From Pyricularia pennisetigena (Eukaryota; Ascomycota; Sordariomycetes; Magnaporthales; Pyriculariaceae), in the NCBI RefSeq assembly GCF_004337985.1, contig NC_043741.1, positions 7,167,126 through 7,231,125 on the forward strand: a stretch of 64,000 nucleotides of DNA. Direction: 5' to 3'. The first letter of the stretch is position 1. Each line of letters starts with the position of its first letter. The translations under genes were made by a program, and so were the position numbers. Positions 1 to 10,450 of this stretch are shown here, one piece after another. Under the pieces are notes generated by a model that made no database searches, was not told where the DNA came from, and saw nothing but the letters and a program-made list of their open reading frames with translations.

Positions 1-412
1 GATTCAAAGTCAGCGAGTGGGGTTTCACCCTGTACCGGGTTTAATACCCACCCTGCACTTACGAATCAGCTACCCTATACCGGGTTGAAATCTCCATCAC
101 ATTAGCAAATCAGTGCGAACCCAGAAATGGTTTGTATGGAAATAAAGGTATTTTTTCAACGACGTATATAAATCAATTTTTCGGAAAATCGTGTGCGGCA
201 CCGGAACCTTTTGCGGGGTGCGGACCCCCACTTCGATGTCGGAAAATATGTAAAGGAAACAAAACAAAGTCTCCCCCACCAATAAATCAAATCTATTAAT
301 CCCGAATTTAATATATTTAAACCCTGTAATTACAGGTTTTTACAACGCAATCAGCACCACGCCGCACCTAGGCTAATACCTAAACCCCTGTTAGCAACCC
401 ATATTATTTACA
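1..412 (+). repeat. Ty1/copia LTR, left edge cut by window
   Basis: This matches the LTR at 7600-8156 from its second fifth onward, including the CACCCTGTACCGGG segment, the GTGCGGCACCGGAAC segment and the end GTTAGCAACCCATATT. The first ~115 bp lie outside the window. The terminal GTTAACA reads ATTTACA here. It could be the 5' LTR of copia-1 or an unrelated LTR, because 413-1740 does not resemble the copia sequence that directly follows an LTR at 31126. Confidence 0.8.
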
Positions 413-759
413 GGTTATAAACCCGGAAAGGTTATAACTTGTACACTAAAATGCATTTTGCATCGCTGGAAAACCTGAAATTTAAGCTTTATTTTGGTTA
501 TTGTCGCATCTTTATAATACGTATATTAACGAAAATATTGCTGTTTTTGTGCGAATTGTTGGTTTTAAGCGCTATTGTAACACTTAACCCCCTGTAATTA
601 CAATGGGGATCGCTAAAAATTAGCGTTCGACTTAGGCCTTTTCAGGTATTGCAGCGATCGCTTACATTGCAAATCCAAAGTTTTTGGTATGATTTTTATA
701 AATCGTGCACGCCATTGTAATTGGCTCAAATTTTTAATGAGGTTTACGCTAGCGAATTA
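413..759. other. Unassigned AT-rich stretch
   Basis: No gene, RNA or recognised repeat is seen. The short phrase CCCTGTAATTACA, also found near copia LTR ends, recurs. The stretch continues after the inserted element, because the 5-bp duplication AATTA brackets 760-1437. It may be leader DNA of copia-1 or older flanking sequence. Confidence 0.5.
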
Positions 760-1437
760 TGTGAGGAGGTTACGAGATAGAATAAGCTTAATCTTGAACG
801 CGGGGAAAGGTGGATCACGTATAAGGCTGATGGAACGTTAAAATGGCAGATAACCGTCTGCTAGCGGGTAATAGAGATAATATATTGTTGTTGCACAATC
901 GATTCGTTGAATCGTTGAATCGATGAAGGTATAAAGGTGATGAATCTAAGGCTAAGTTATGAATTACGTGTTCGAATCCGTAGGTGCAGATCTTCGATCC
1001 GGATGTCCGGAATACGGGGTCACGTCACATGATTTGGCCTTATTTATGTGACTGACCTGCCGACCTATTCAGCCTAACGGCCCATTGAGCCTAACGGCCC
1101 ATTGAGCCTAACGGCCTATTGTGCTTTTGCATGCACAGAAAATCTGCGACCACAACGGGATTCGAACCCACGCACTTCAACGTATATATGATATAGATTA
1201 TGGTACGTGCATTATAAAACTAAGCTAGATTAAATATGAGGTATTTGTTTCGTTTTTGAAACTATGAACAAAGACGTGATATATAAAGCTTTGTGTGTAT
1301 AATAAACGCGTATACGTTTTATTTGTTATTTGTTTATTTATTCGATGCAGGGTGACTAATGAAATTAGCGCGTGCTAGCCGTTATAAGATAATGCAGGGT
1401 GGCTAATATAATTAGCCCTGCGCTAGCCTTGTTCACA
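760..1437 (-). mobile_element. tRNA-bearing LTR element, copy 1 (solo LTR)
   Basis: On the minus strand the element begins TGTGAACAAGGCTAGCGC and ends CCTCCTCACA, so it has TG...CA ends. AATTA directly abuts both sides (755-759 and 1438-1442), a 5-bp target duplication as made by LTR-element integrase. Inside is a tRNA-like module with Pol III A-box and B-box consensus (B-box complement near 1158-1168). No coding sequence is present. This copy carries three units of a 17-bp repeat (GGCCGTTAGGCTCAATG type). It closely resembles the copies at 9381, 39774 and 51798 and is much less mutated than its surroundings. A tRNA-derived SINE is the alternative, but the ends and duplication length favour an LTR. 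Confidence 0.8.
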
Positions 1438-1442
1438 AATTA

Positions 1443-1740
1443 GGGCCAAAAACCCCTATATTCGTTCCCAATAGCCCACAAAATTCTAATGCGTTTAATA
1501 GGGTTTATAATAGCCCACAAACCCATTAGCGGAATTACGTTTATGGTTCGTTACCCTGCACAATACCCTGCAATTTACCCTGCACCCATTTAACGAACTA
1601 AATTCGTTACGTGCACCTGGATTGGTACAAATACCAGGGCACCCATTAATTGCGGATTTCAGGGATTCCAACCCTGTATTTTAATGGATTTTAACCATTG
1701 AAAATAGCGATAAACCCTGTAATTGGCAGTTACAGGCCTA
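1443..1740. other. Unassigned stretch rich in ACCCTGCA phrases
   Basis: Non-coding. It has several ACCCTGCA repeats around 1552-1590 and a short hairpin TAACGAA...TTCGTTA near 1590-1610. It continues the stretch broken by the solo LTR. No homologous DNA lies between LTR and gag in copia-4 at 31126, so its status as a copia leader is unproven. Confidence 0.4.
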
Positions 1741-1866
1741 TACCCGTCAAAACGTAAACGGTATAACAAATCCTAAATTTAATAGGGTACTTACCCTTAA
1801 GCGATTAGGTTAATTAATTATAACTATAATTGAGCAAATTACAATTATAATTTAAATTACCTTACA

Positions 1867-2740
1867 ATGGAAAACAGCCCGATATCGGGTTTTCTAGGCC
1901 CAACTCCAACAAATAAGAAATTTAAACTCAGCCCAAACGAAATTTTAACCGCTAAATTACAGGCCCAAAACCTGCAATTAAAAGCGTTTACTACGCAAAT
2001 GGATTAATTTCAAAGGACAATTTGACAATAAACTGCCCTATTAACCCTCAAAAGCGGTAATTCCACTAATTTAAATAATAATTTGGATGCTAAACCAACT
2101 ACCGCTACCGCACCCCCTAATCCACCCGGTAACCTAATTTTAGGTGACGGGATAATTAAAAAACTATCGAAACGGGTATTTTCCTTCCCCGAAAATTGTA
2201 AATTAATAGGGGTTAGCAATTACGATCTGTGGAAACAGGCGTTAATAATATAATTCAAAGTTATAAAAACAGCGGAATTAATTTCCAAACCTAAAATTGG
2301 TTATACTCTACCGGAACACGAGCAATTAATCTTATTATTATTTAAAAAAACAGGTTAACCAAAGAACTTTTAAAATCCATTATATGGCATTCCAGCCCCG
2401 TAACGGCTTATAAAGCCCTGGAAAATAATTATTACATCGCACCCGAAATTAGTCGAAATTCACTATATCGGGAATTCCACGCGTTAAGTTTTCAAAATTT
2501 AAAGGAATAATACCTGAATTTAACAACCGTTTTAACTTACTGGTAGCTAAATTGACGAATATTAACGCGCAAATTAACCCCGTAAACGTACGAAGCTAAT
2601 ATTTACGGGCCCTGGAGGGGACATTCCCTATTTGGACCGAACGCCAACGCAATACCCAACGGGCCCTGCAGGCAATAAGCTAAAATTCGGAAAAATTAAA
2701 TTTGCAATACCTTATAAAGGACCTTATATCCGAAAATTCG
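1867..2740 (+). pseudogene. gag: Copia-1 gag remnant
   Basis: The ATG at 1867 opens a frame beginning MENSPISGFLGPTPTNKK, and the same start recurs in copia-4 at 31247. The segment with KLIGVSNYDLWKQA (about 2190-2230) has the W-containing pattern usual near the start of the copia gag domain (UBN2 family). At least four in-frame stops fall at Gln-like codons, and frameshifts follow after 2350. Gag would form the cytoplasmic virus-like particle. Not functional. Confidence 0.75.
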
Positions 2741-3660
2741 ATTTAAGGCTTTACAACAGTTAAAGCCGCTAGATATAGGTTTAAAGGCAGAAGAAACGGG
2801 TAAAAAAACGCTAAGAAAGGGGCTAAAAAAGAAAATAATAGGCAGGAAAACACTTTTAAATTACGAAAAAAAAGTAAAAACTCTAATTCGGATTCTGCTT
2901 TTGCAAAAAATACTAAATCCTCCTCCAATAAATTAACCGCTAAAACGTCCATAATTTTTATGGATTTCAAATTATTTACCCGTTCGATTTTAGGTAATGT
3001 TAACGAAGGCGCAGCGTATGACGCCCTGGAATAGGAGGTTAATTCCGCTATTAGCGGAATTATAAAATTACGTTCGGATTCGGATTCGGAAACCGATACC
3101 GGTAAAACGCTAAAACCATAAGTTTTAACAGCTAATTTTAAAGTTAAAACGAAACTTAAACGCGGCGTAAAAAACACCCCTAAATTATGGAAGTTAAATT
3201 ACCCTATCCTGTACAATACAGGTAGCACGCACTATATTTTTGCAAATAAATAATTTTTTACCGATTATACCCCCAGTTTTACAGTCGAAATCGGTACAGG
3301 AGGTGGCCTTGTTAAGCCTGTAAATACCGGAACTGTAAAAATATAAGTCCGTTACGGCTAAAAAGCTGACGAATTTAGAAAGGTTCCGTTAAATAACGTT
3401 TTATATATCCCCTCGTTTGGAATAAATATCGTTAATAGCCTTATACACTACAATACAGGGGGGTATTATTAAAAAATACCCTGTACGGTAAGGATCGCAA
3501 GGCGTGGGGACGTTTAAATACCGCTAAACACTCGTTTTATTCAAAGGTTAAAAGGTGCGATATCCTTGTTCAAAATAACGTTATTTCGAATTACGCCTAT
3601 ATAATAGGTAAATATAACACCGTTTCTAGCATGGCCTTATAGGGGGCTACAAAAGGCTAC
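2741..3660 (+). pseudogene. pr: Copia-1 gag C-terminal basic region and aspartic protease remnant
   Basis: A Lys/Ser-rich linker (2760-2920) is followed by the protease. The active-site triad reads NTGST at about 3218-3232, where copia-5 keeps DTGST, so the catalytic Asp is changed to Asn. Downstream the flap-like segment (LNNVLYIPSFGINIVNSL, 3390-3440) is preserved. This is the retropepsin that would cut the polyprotein. It is inactive as read, with several TAA stops. Confidence 0.75.
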
Positions 3661-4090
3661 ACAGCCCCGTTGGAAATAAATTTAAATAATATAAACCCCG
3701 AAAACTACGAGGATTATAAAATTTACGCCGATTCGGAACCGGAAAAAAATACGGTAACGGAAAAGCTAAATCCCGAACAAAATAAGGAAATAGCCGTAAA
3801 TTCACCTATAACGCAAAAATATAACGGTAAAAGCCTTGAAAATCCACGTAAGATTGGGCCCCGTAAGCCCGGTACACCGTTAAATGACCCTTTTATACAA
3901 CCTAATACAAAAGGGACTATTTCCGAAAAAAGGGGGTTTCCCATATAAAAATTCCGTTGTTAAAACCTCCTTTATTATCGGATTTAAAGCAGGCCCCTGT
4001 AAATTACCTCCTTTTAGGCCTAAAACGGACTACGGACGGTTAGTTAACCCCCAAAGGAAATGGAATTACAGGTAATTATAACGAAATCCA
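3661..4090 (+). pseudogene. Copia-1 spacer between protease and integrase
   Basis: An open stretch of 92 codons (3670-3948) encodes an Asn/Glu/Pro-rich, probably disordered segment with the phrase NPENYEDYKIYADSEPEKN. The same region is present in copia-4 (36700-36866) and copia-5 (62800-63000, minus), so it is a conserved lineage-specific linker rather than a separate gene. It ends in a frameshift near 3948. Confidence 0.6.
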
Positions 4091-5482
4091 GGTCCAAAAA
4101 ACTTTGTTATAATACAGGCGTTTGGGGCATATAAAGCTATTATTGCTAAAAAAACCGTTAAAATCACAAAAGGTTTACCTAATTTCGACAACATTAGGGC
4201 AATTACCTATATTGCTTATATTAAAACCATTCCTATTAGGCGTACAAATAAGGTCGCACTCCTTACACCCCCTAATATTTTCGATTTTATAAAAGGTAAT
4301 ACAGTAACCCTTAAACCTAATCCTCACAATAAAAAACCCGTATTTTTGTTATTAGTGGACCGAAAATCACGTTTTCGGTGGTATATCGCACTAAAAAATA
4401 AAACCGGATTTACGGTTTTAATGGTTATTAAAAGTTTTTTTAGGGCTTTAAAGGCTACGTACGGGCGTTACCCCTTAAATTTTCACTTCGATGGGGGGCA
4501 CGAGGTTAATACAAACCTTTAAAATTGGTTTACAAACAAAAATATTAATTTTAACATTTCGAATCCCTATAACCACGGCCAAAACGGATTGACGGAACGG
4601 TCCGTTAGGGTTATTTTGGATTAGTTTCGGTCTACCATTATAACGGCGGGTTTACCACTATATTTATAATATTATTTACTACTTAACGTGGTTAATTTAA
4701 TTAACCGTACAGCGGTAATTAATAGGGATTTAACACCCTACGAGGAATTTTATTCCGAATTCCAACCTGAATTACCGTATAAACCCAATTTAGGGCATTT
4801 TCGGGTTATTAATGTTATATACCAAATTATTATACCGTTGGAAAAACGCCAAAAATTTAACAAATTGGCTCCCCGAACCAAAACGGTGAAACTTTTAACC
4901 CATTTATCAAATTCTACAGCGTTGGTTTACGCACCCGCTAAACGGGCCGTATACAAAACCTTTATTATAAAAATTATAAAGGGTATAACCGCTAAAAATT
5001 TGGCTATGCCGGGGGTCACGCTACAAATTTCAAAAGGGCAAAATACAAATTTAAAAGGGGATTCTAATTTTAAACCTAAAAACGAAATTAACAGCGTTCC
5101 AACGGATAATTATCCCCTAAAAAACCCTGGAAATACAGGGCATTTACCACCGGTTACAGGGCAATTACCACCCGTTATAAGGCATTTAAACCCTAAAAAT
5201 ATAATACCCGCCAGGCTTGTACAACCTACCGTTCGCCGCCCAAAACCTATAACGGTAGCGGTACCTAATCCAATACCTAAAACAACGGAAATTCCGGTGT
5301 TTTCAGCACCTAAAATACAAAATATGGAATCAAATTCGCAGTTCGAAAACCCAGATCTAATAAATATAAATTACGTGCATTATCTTTATTTTGAAACCAA
5401 AAAAATAAAGAAAAAACCCACTAAAAATGATAAACCAAACAATTACCAACAAACCTTAGATAGCCTTAAAAATGTTAAATAG
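4091..5482 (+). pseudogene. int: Copia-1 integrase and C-terminal linker remnant
   Basis: The rve-type catalytic core is visible in pieces. The first Asp is in LLVDRKSRFRWYI (about 4348-4386), the second in FDGGHE (about 4487-4504) and the Glu in NGLTERSVRVIL (about 4583-4618), so the DDE triad survives. From 4688 an open frame of 264 codons carries the end of the core and the Pro/Asn-rich linker toward RT. Upstream, the zinc-finger region (4100-4300) is unreadable through frameshifts. Integrase would insert the cDNA and make the 5-bp duplications seen around copia LTRs here. Confidence 0.8.
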
Positions 5483-6390
5483 TTAACTGCTTTAACGTCT
5501 AAATTCGACCAAATTGTTACTGCAAAAACTTTCCGTTTTATCCCAAAAATTAAAATACCTACTGGCCGTAAACTCGTTTCTACCCGGCCGGTAGTTAAAT
5601 TAAAAAAGGATAAAAATAATAAACCTATAAAATACAAAATTAAACTTATTATTAGGGGTTTTTTACAGGTCGAAAACCTAAATTATATCGAAACTTTTAC
5701 TAACACTAGTATACCACCTACCTGGCGTATACTATTAACTATAACTAATGCACAAAATTGGGAAATAAAACAAATCGATTTTATCGGTGCGTTTTTAAAT
5801 AAAAACCTTACCGACGTAAATATATATTTGCAAATTCCAAACGGTTTTAACGAATGGGCAAAAAACTGTAACCCTACCACCGCTAAAATTTTAGTGGAAA
5901 TGGGTTATAACCCGAAGAAATTGCAGGTTATACAATTGGAAAAGGCGCTATATAGTTTAAAACAGGGTCCAAAAAAATGGTAAAACAAACTTAAAACCCT
6001 ATTTTTTAAAAAAGGTTTTAAACCATTAATCTCTAATCCCGCTGATTTTTATAACGTTAAATCCAAACATTTTATCGTTACCTTTATAAACGACTACCTG
6101 CTAATAGGTCCTAAATTGCAATATATTCAGGACTTAAAAGCCCGTTTTAATAAAATATACGCGTTGGAAAACAGGGGCCTTGCAATTTATCTTTTAAGCG
6201 TTTAAATTGTAAGGGATAGGCCTAAACGCCTATTTTAGCTCCATTAAAACTAGTATATAAAGGAAATATTAGCAACGTTCGGAATAACTGATTGTAAACC
6301 TATATTTATTTTTTTACAAATGGGTGTGTTAAAATATAGCGGGGGTAAACCCGTAAATGCGCTGGAAATCAAATTATTATAGCGTATTAT
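5483..6390 (+). pseudogene. rt: Copia-1 reverse transcriptase remnant
   Basis: RVT_2-type RT in one frame with a few stops. The motif QIDFIGAFLNKNL (about 5771-5810), the ALYSLKQGPKKW block (about 5947-5982) and the catalytic pair region, which reads FIND (about 6085-6096) where copia-5 keeps FVDD. The first catalytic Asp is thus changed to Asn by G-to-A. The enzyme would copy genomic RNA into cDNA in the particle. Inactive as read. Confidence 0.85.
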
Positions 6391-6409
6391 CGGTACCCTT
6401 ATAAATTTA

Positions 6410-7090
6410 ATGCTATTAACGCGCCCGGATATCGGTTTTACGGTTCAATGGCTTTCACGTTTTTTAACAAAAACCACTACAATCCATTTAACGGCAGCTA
6501 AAAACCAATTACGTTATTTAACGGGTACTAAATCCTTATCTATTTATTACAAAAATAAAGTATTTAAAGCCGAATTACCACCCAATTCATTAATAAAGGG
6601 TTTTAAAAGCCCAAAATTACTGGGTTTTAGTGATAGCGATTTTGCCGGGGCTAATGAAAATTCAAAATCCACTTACGGATATTTATATACCTTATTTGGG
6701 GGCCCTATAACGTGGAAATGCAAAAAGGCTAATATTATAGCTTTAAACACTCCAAAAACCGAAACCGATGTTTTAGCGGAAGCCCTGCGTAGAGCACAGT
6801 GGTTTAAAAGCTTATTTATAAAAATTGGACTACCTATAAAAGGCCCTATTGCAATATTTGAAAATAATACAAGCTCTATAGCTAACGCACATAACCCTAC
6901 GCACCACCAACGTACTAAACATACGTTATTAAAATTTCACTACGTACGGGAGTTAGGTACAGAAAAATTAATAACTTTAAAATACCTGGAATCCAAACAA
7001 ATGCCCGCTAATAACTTAACAAAACCCCTAACGCTTCCAATTCATAAGGTCTTTTTAAAACTTATAGGGCTTAAACCCCTAAAAACTTAG
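6410..7090 (+). pseudogene. rnh: Copia-1 RNase H domain, open for 226 codons
   Basis: The longest intact piece of copia-1. It starts at RPDIGFTVQWLSRF, the usual end of RT, and then has the copia RNase H hallmarks GFSDSDFAG, STYGYLYTLFGGPITWKCKK and TETDVLAEALR, ending at 7090. The Asp and Glu residues typical of copia RNase H are present. It is in a different frame from the RT stretch just upstream, so it would not be translated from an intact polyprotein. Confidence 0.88.
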
Positions 7091-7359
7091 TTTTTACCTA
7101 TTGAATTTTAGGGCATTTAATTAGTTCGTTAGCTAATTACCCATTACATTTCCTTTATTTGCAAATATTGGATTTTTGTTAGCCTAATACCGGCCGTATT
7201 ACCCGAATCTACCCTGCACAGGTTAATTAATAAGCATTTGATACCGACCTTATACCAGAAATTGAATCAGAATTGAAAAAGCTCATACTTTGGGCGACTT
7301 ACGCATTCGAAATACCCTATATAATATGCCTAGCCTGGACTATTACCAACGAACAGCCA

Positions 7360-7530
7360 GATTAGCTACCTGGCACAGTAGTTAATTCCGTGGGTTAATA
7401 TTATACAAATCAGGGGTTCGAATCCGGGGGTTCGTCCGTTTCGGGGGTTACAGGTCGGTACAGAGGGCTTAGTTATCCTGGGGGTTCATATCAGGAGTTC
7501 GAGTCGGGTTGGGACACAAGGGGGATCTTT
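7360..7530 (+). other. Two tandem tRNA-like segments in the copia-1 3' non-coding region
   Basis: Segment one runs from an A-box-like TAGCTACCTGG/TGGCACAGTAG to a perfect B-box GGTTCGAATCC at 7415-7425. Segment two ends in the B-box-like GAGTTCGAGTC near 7497-7507, followed by a long T-run near 7528 that could stop Pol III. The same pair occurs in copia-2, copia-3 and beside the LTR piece at 45184, so it is a fixed part of this family. Acceptor stems do not pair well, so these are not functional tRNA genes. Confidence 0.6.
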
Positions 7531-7586
7531 TTTTTGGGTTTTATTTTTTTATATACTTGTCTTTTCCGACTTCATGTAAATAGTAG

Positions 7587-7599
7587 CAAAAAAAGGGGG
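7587..7599 (+). promoter_or_regulatory. Polypurine tract of copia-1
   Basis: GCAAAAAAAGGGGG directly abuts the LTR start TGTTAATTATATGC. The same purine run precedes the LTRs at 10451 and, inverted, follows those at 25242 and 45346. In LTR retrotransposons this primes plus-strand cDNA. Confidence 0.85.
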
Positions 7600-8156
7600 T
7601 GTTAATTATATGCGCTATTTAGCATATAATGGGTCCATTTTTATTTATATATAAGCCACAACAAATAGTGCCGAAATAGGGTTGTTGAGGTTGTTAGATT
7701 TTCTATTATATTTTGTGCGTTGCAGGAATTGCGATTTAAAATTAGCGAATGGGGTTTCACCTTATACCGGGTTTAATACCCACCCTGCACTTACGAATTA
7801 ACTACCCTGTACCGGGTTGAAAATTTCACCAAATTAGCAAATTAGTGCGAACCCAGAAATAGTTTGTATGGAAATAAGGGTGTTTTTTCAACAACGCATA
7901 CAAAATAACTTTTCGGAAAATCGTGTGCGGCACCGGAACGCTTTCTAGCGTGCGGACCCCCACTTCGATGTCGGAGAGTATGTAAGGGAGATAAAGCAAA
8001 GTTTCCCCCACCCATGAATTAAATCTATTAATCCAAAAATTAGTGAACAATATAGTGCATTTGAACCCTGTAATTACAGGCTTTTACAACGCAACTAGCA
8101 CCACGCCGCACTTAGGCTAATGCCTAACCCCCTGTTAGCAACCCATATTGTTAACA
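7600..8156 (+). repeat. Copia-1 3' LTR
   Basis: Starts TGTTAATTATATGCG and ends CCATATTGTTAACA, 557 bp with TG...CA ends. A TATATAA box lies at about 7647. The polypurine tract precedes it. DNA after 8156 is copia-2 RT, matching copia-1 from about 5988, which places the insertion inside another copia. Confidence 0.92.
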
Positions 8157-9260
8157 CAAATTTAAACCCCTATTTTTTAAAAAAGGCTTTAAACCATTAA
8201 TCTCTAAGCCCGCTGTTTTTTATAACGTTAAATCCAAACATTTTATCGTCATTTTTGTAAACGACTACCTGGTAATAGGTCTTAAATTGCAATATATTTA
8301 GGATTTAAAAATCGGTTTCAATTAAGTATACGCGGTGGAAAACAGGGGCCCTGCAACCTATTTTTTAGGCGTTTAAATTATAAAGGATAGGTTTTAACGC
8401 CTATTTTGGCTCCATTAAAATTAGTATATAAAGTAAATATTAGCAACGTTCAGATTAGCTAATTGCAAACCTATACTTATTCCCTTAGAACCGGGTGTGC
8501 TAAAATATAGCGGGGATAAGCCCGTAAATGCGTTGGAAATTAAATTATTATAACGTATTATCGGCACCTTTATATATTTAATATTATTAACGCGCCCGGA
8601 TATCGGTTTTGCGGTTTAGTGGTTTTTTCGTTTTTTAATAAAAACCACTATAATCCATTTCACGGCAGCTAAAAACCTATTATATTATTTAGCGGGTACT
8701 AAATCCTTATTTATTTGTTACGGAAATAAAGTATTTCAAGCCGAATTACCACCCAATTCATTAATAAGGGGTTTTTAAAACCTAAAAATACTGGGTTTTA
8801 GTAATACCGATTTTGCCGGGGTTAAGGAAAACTTCAAATCCATTTACGGATATTTGTAAACTTTATTTGAGGGCCCTATAACGTGGAAATGCAAAAAAGC
8901 TAATATTATAGTTTGAAATATTCCAAAAGCCGAATCCGATACCTTAGCGGAAGCCCTGCGTAAAGCATAATGGTTTAAAAACTTATTTATAAAAATTGGA
9001 TTACCTATAAAAAGCCCTATTGCAATATTTGGAAGCAGTACAGGGTTTATAGGTAACGCATATAACCCCACGCACCACCAACGTACTAAACATACGTTAT
9101 TAAAATTTCACTACATACGGGAGTTAGTTATAAAAGGATTAATAACCTTAAATACCTGAAATCCAAACAAATAGCCGCTAATAGCCTAATAAAACCCCTG
9201 ACGCTTCCAATTTATAAGGTCTTTTTGCAATTTATAGGGTTTAAACCCCTTAAAGCTTAG
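8157..9260 (+). pseudogene. Copia-2 RT C-terminus and RNase H remnant
   Basis: Parallel to copia-1 5988-7098 but more decayed. The catalytic region reads FVND (about 8245-8256), RPDIGFAV appears near 8595, and the RNase H blocks follow to about 9260 with many more stops. The N-terminal two thirds are absent because copia-1 was inserted at this point and the left half lies outside the window or is lost. Confidence 0.85.
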
Positions 9261-9380
9261 TTTTTACCTATTCAATTTAAGGGTATTTAATTAATTCGTT
9301 AATTAATTACTTATAACATTTCCTTTATTTGCAAATATTGGACTTTTGTTAGCCTGATACCGGCCGTATTACCCGAATTT

Positions 9381-10021
9381 TGTGAACATGGCTAGCACAG
9401 GGCTAATTATATTAGCTACCCTGCATTATTTTATAACGGCTAGCACGGGCTAATTTTATTAGTCACCCTGCACCGAATAAATAAATAAATAACAAATAAA
9501 ACGTATACGCGTTCATACACACAAAGCTTTATATATTACGTCTTTGTTCATAGTTTCAACAACAAAACAAATACGTCATGAATAATCTAGCTTAGTGGTA
9601 TAATGCACATACCATAATCTATATCATATATACGTTGTTAAAGTGCGTGGGTTCGAATCCCGTTATGGTCGCGGATTTTCTGTGCATGCATAAGCATAAT
9701 AGGCCGTTAGGCTCAATAGGTCGGCAGGTCAGTCACATAAATAAGGCCAAATCATGTGACGTAACCCCGCATTCCGGACATCCGGATCGAAGATCTGCAC
9801 CTACGGATTCGAACACGTAATTCACAACTTAGCCTTAGATTCATCACCTTCATACCTTCATCGATTCAACGATTCAACGAATCGATTGTGCAATAATATA
9901 TCATCTCTATTACCCGCTAGCAGACGGTTATCTGCCATTTCAACGTTCCATCAGCCTTATACGTGATCCACTTTTCCCCGCGTTCAAAATTAAGCTTATT
10001 CTATCTCGTAACCTCCTCACA
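9381..10021 (+). mobile_element. tRNA-bearing LTR element, copy 2 (solo LTR)
   Basis: 641 bp from TGTGAACATGGCTAGC to CCTCCTCACA, flanked by the exact 5-bp duplication AATTT (9376-9380 and 10022-10026). The empty site is known: copia-1 at 7205-7215 reads CCCGAATCTACCCTG where copia-2 is split. The first ~95 bp hold a two-copy, ~47-bp direct repeat (GGCTAGCAC...). One unit of the 17-bp GGCCGTTAGGCTCAATA repeat is present. No coding capacity. Confidence 0.88.
9588..9660 (+). promoter_or_regulatory. Pol III-type A-box and B-box inside the solo LTR
   Basis: TAGCTTAGTGG (9588-9598) fits the tRNA A-box and GGTTCGAATCC (9650-9660) fits the B-box exactly, at tRNA-like spacing. A TTTT run follows at about 9674. 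The acceptor halves do not pair, so it is tRNA-derived rather than a tRNA gene. A second B-box consensus, GTGTTCGAATCC, lies on the opposite strand at 9805-9816. Both boxes are kept in copies 1, 3 and 4. Confidence 0.75.
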
Positions 10022-10026
10022 AATTT

Positions 10027-10450
10027 ACCCTGTACAAATTAATTAATAAGCGATTTATACCGACTTTATACTAAAAATTGAATTAAAATTGAAAAAACTC
10101 GTGTTTTGGGCGATTTACGCATTCGAAATACCTTATATGATTTGTTCAATTTGGATTATTACCAACGAACAGCCAAATTCACTACTTGGTTTAATAATTA
10201 ATTCCGTGGGTTAATATTATGTAAATTGGGGGTTCGAATCCGGGGGTTATTACAATTTTGGGGGTTTTTTCCAATTCGGGGGTTCGTTTATTTTGGGGGT
10301 TACAGGTCGGTATAAAGGGTTTAATTACTGAGGGGGTTTATATCCGGAGTTCGAATCGGGTTGGGACATAAAAGGAAATTTTTTTTTGGGTTTTATTTTT
10401 TCTATATTTTTCTTTGCCGACTTTATGTCAATAATAGCAAAAAAAGGGGG
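10027..10450 (+). other. Copia-2 3' non-coding tail with tRNA-like segments
   Basis: Continuation of copia-2 after the inserted solo LTR, matching copia-1 7215-7599. The B-box GGTTCGAATCC near 10232 and the second GAGTTCGAATC near 10339 are kept. A purine tract ending AAAAAAGGGGG abuts the LTR at 10451. Confidence 0.75.

Larger units (their letters stand above)
1741..7599 (+). mobile_element. Copia-1 internal region (Ty1/copia retrotransposon, decayed)
   Basis: The domains run in copia order: gag, protease, integrase, reverse transcriptase, RNase H, then a 500-bp non-coding tail, a polypurine tract and the 3' LTR at 7600. The start at 1741 is set by similarity to copia-4, where the same sequence follows directly after an LTR (31126). 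The frame is broken throughout by TAA/TAG at Gln positions and by frameshifts. The element cannot make a full polyprotein. The 3' LTR ends inside copia-2, so copia-1 was inserted into copia-2. Confidence 0.9.

Noticed and set aside
7826..8050. Minus-strand frame reading MFTNFWINRF... and the similar frames at 97, 11800, 15067 and 30794
   Set aside because: All are the same stretch of the copia LTR read on one strand. They recur because the LTR recurs; no start context or domain supports a gene.
9635..9700. A functional tRNA gene at the A/B-box module
   Set aside because: The 5' and 3' acceptor halves do not pair and no clear anticodon stem forms, so I call it tRNA-derived only.
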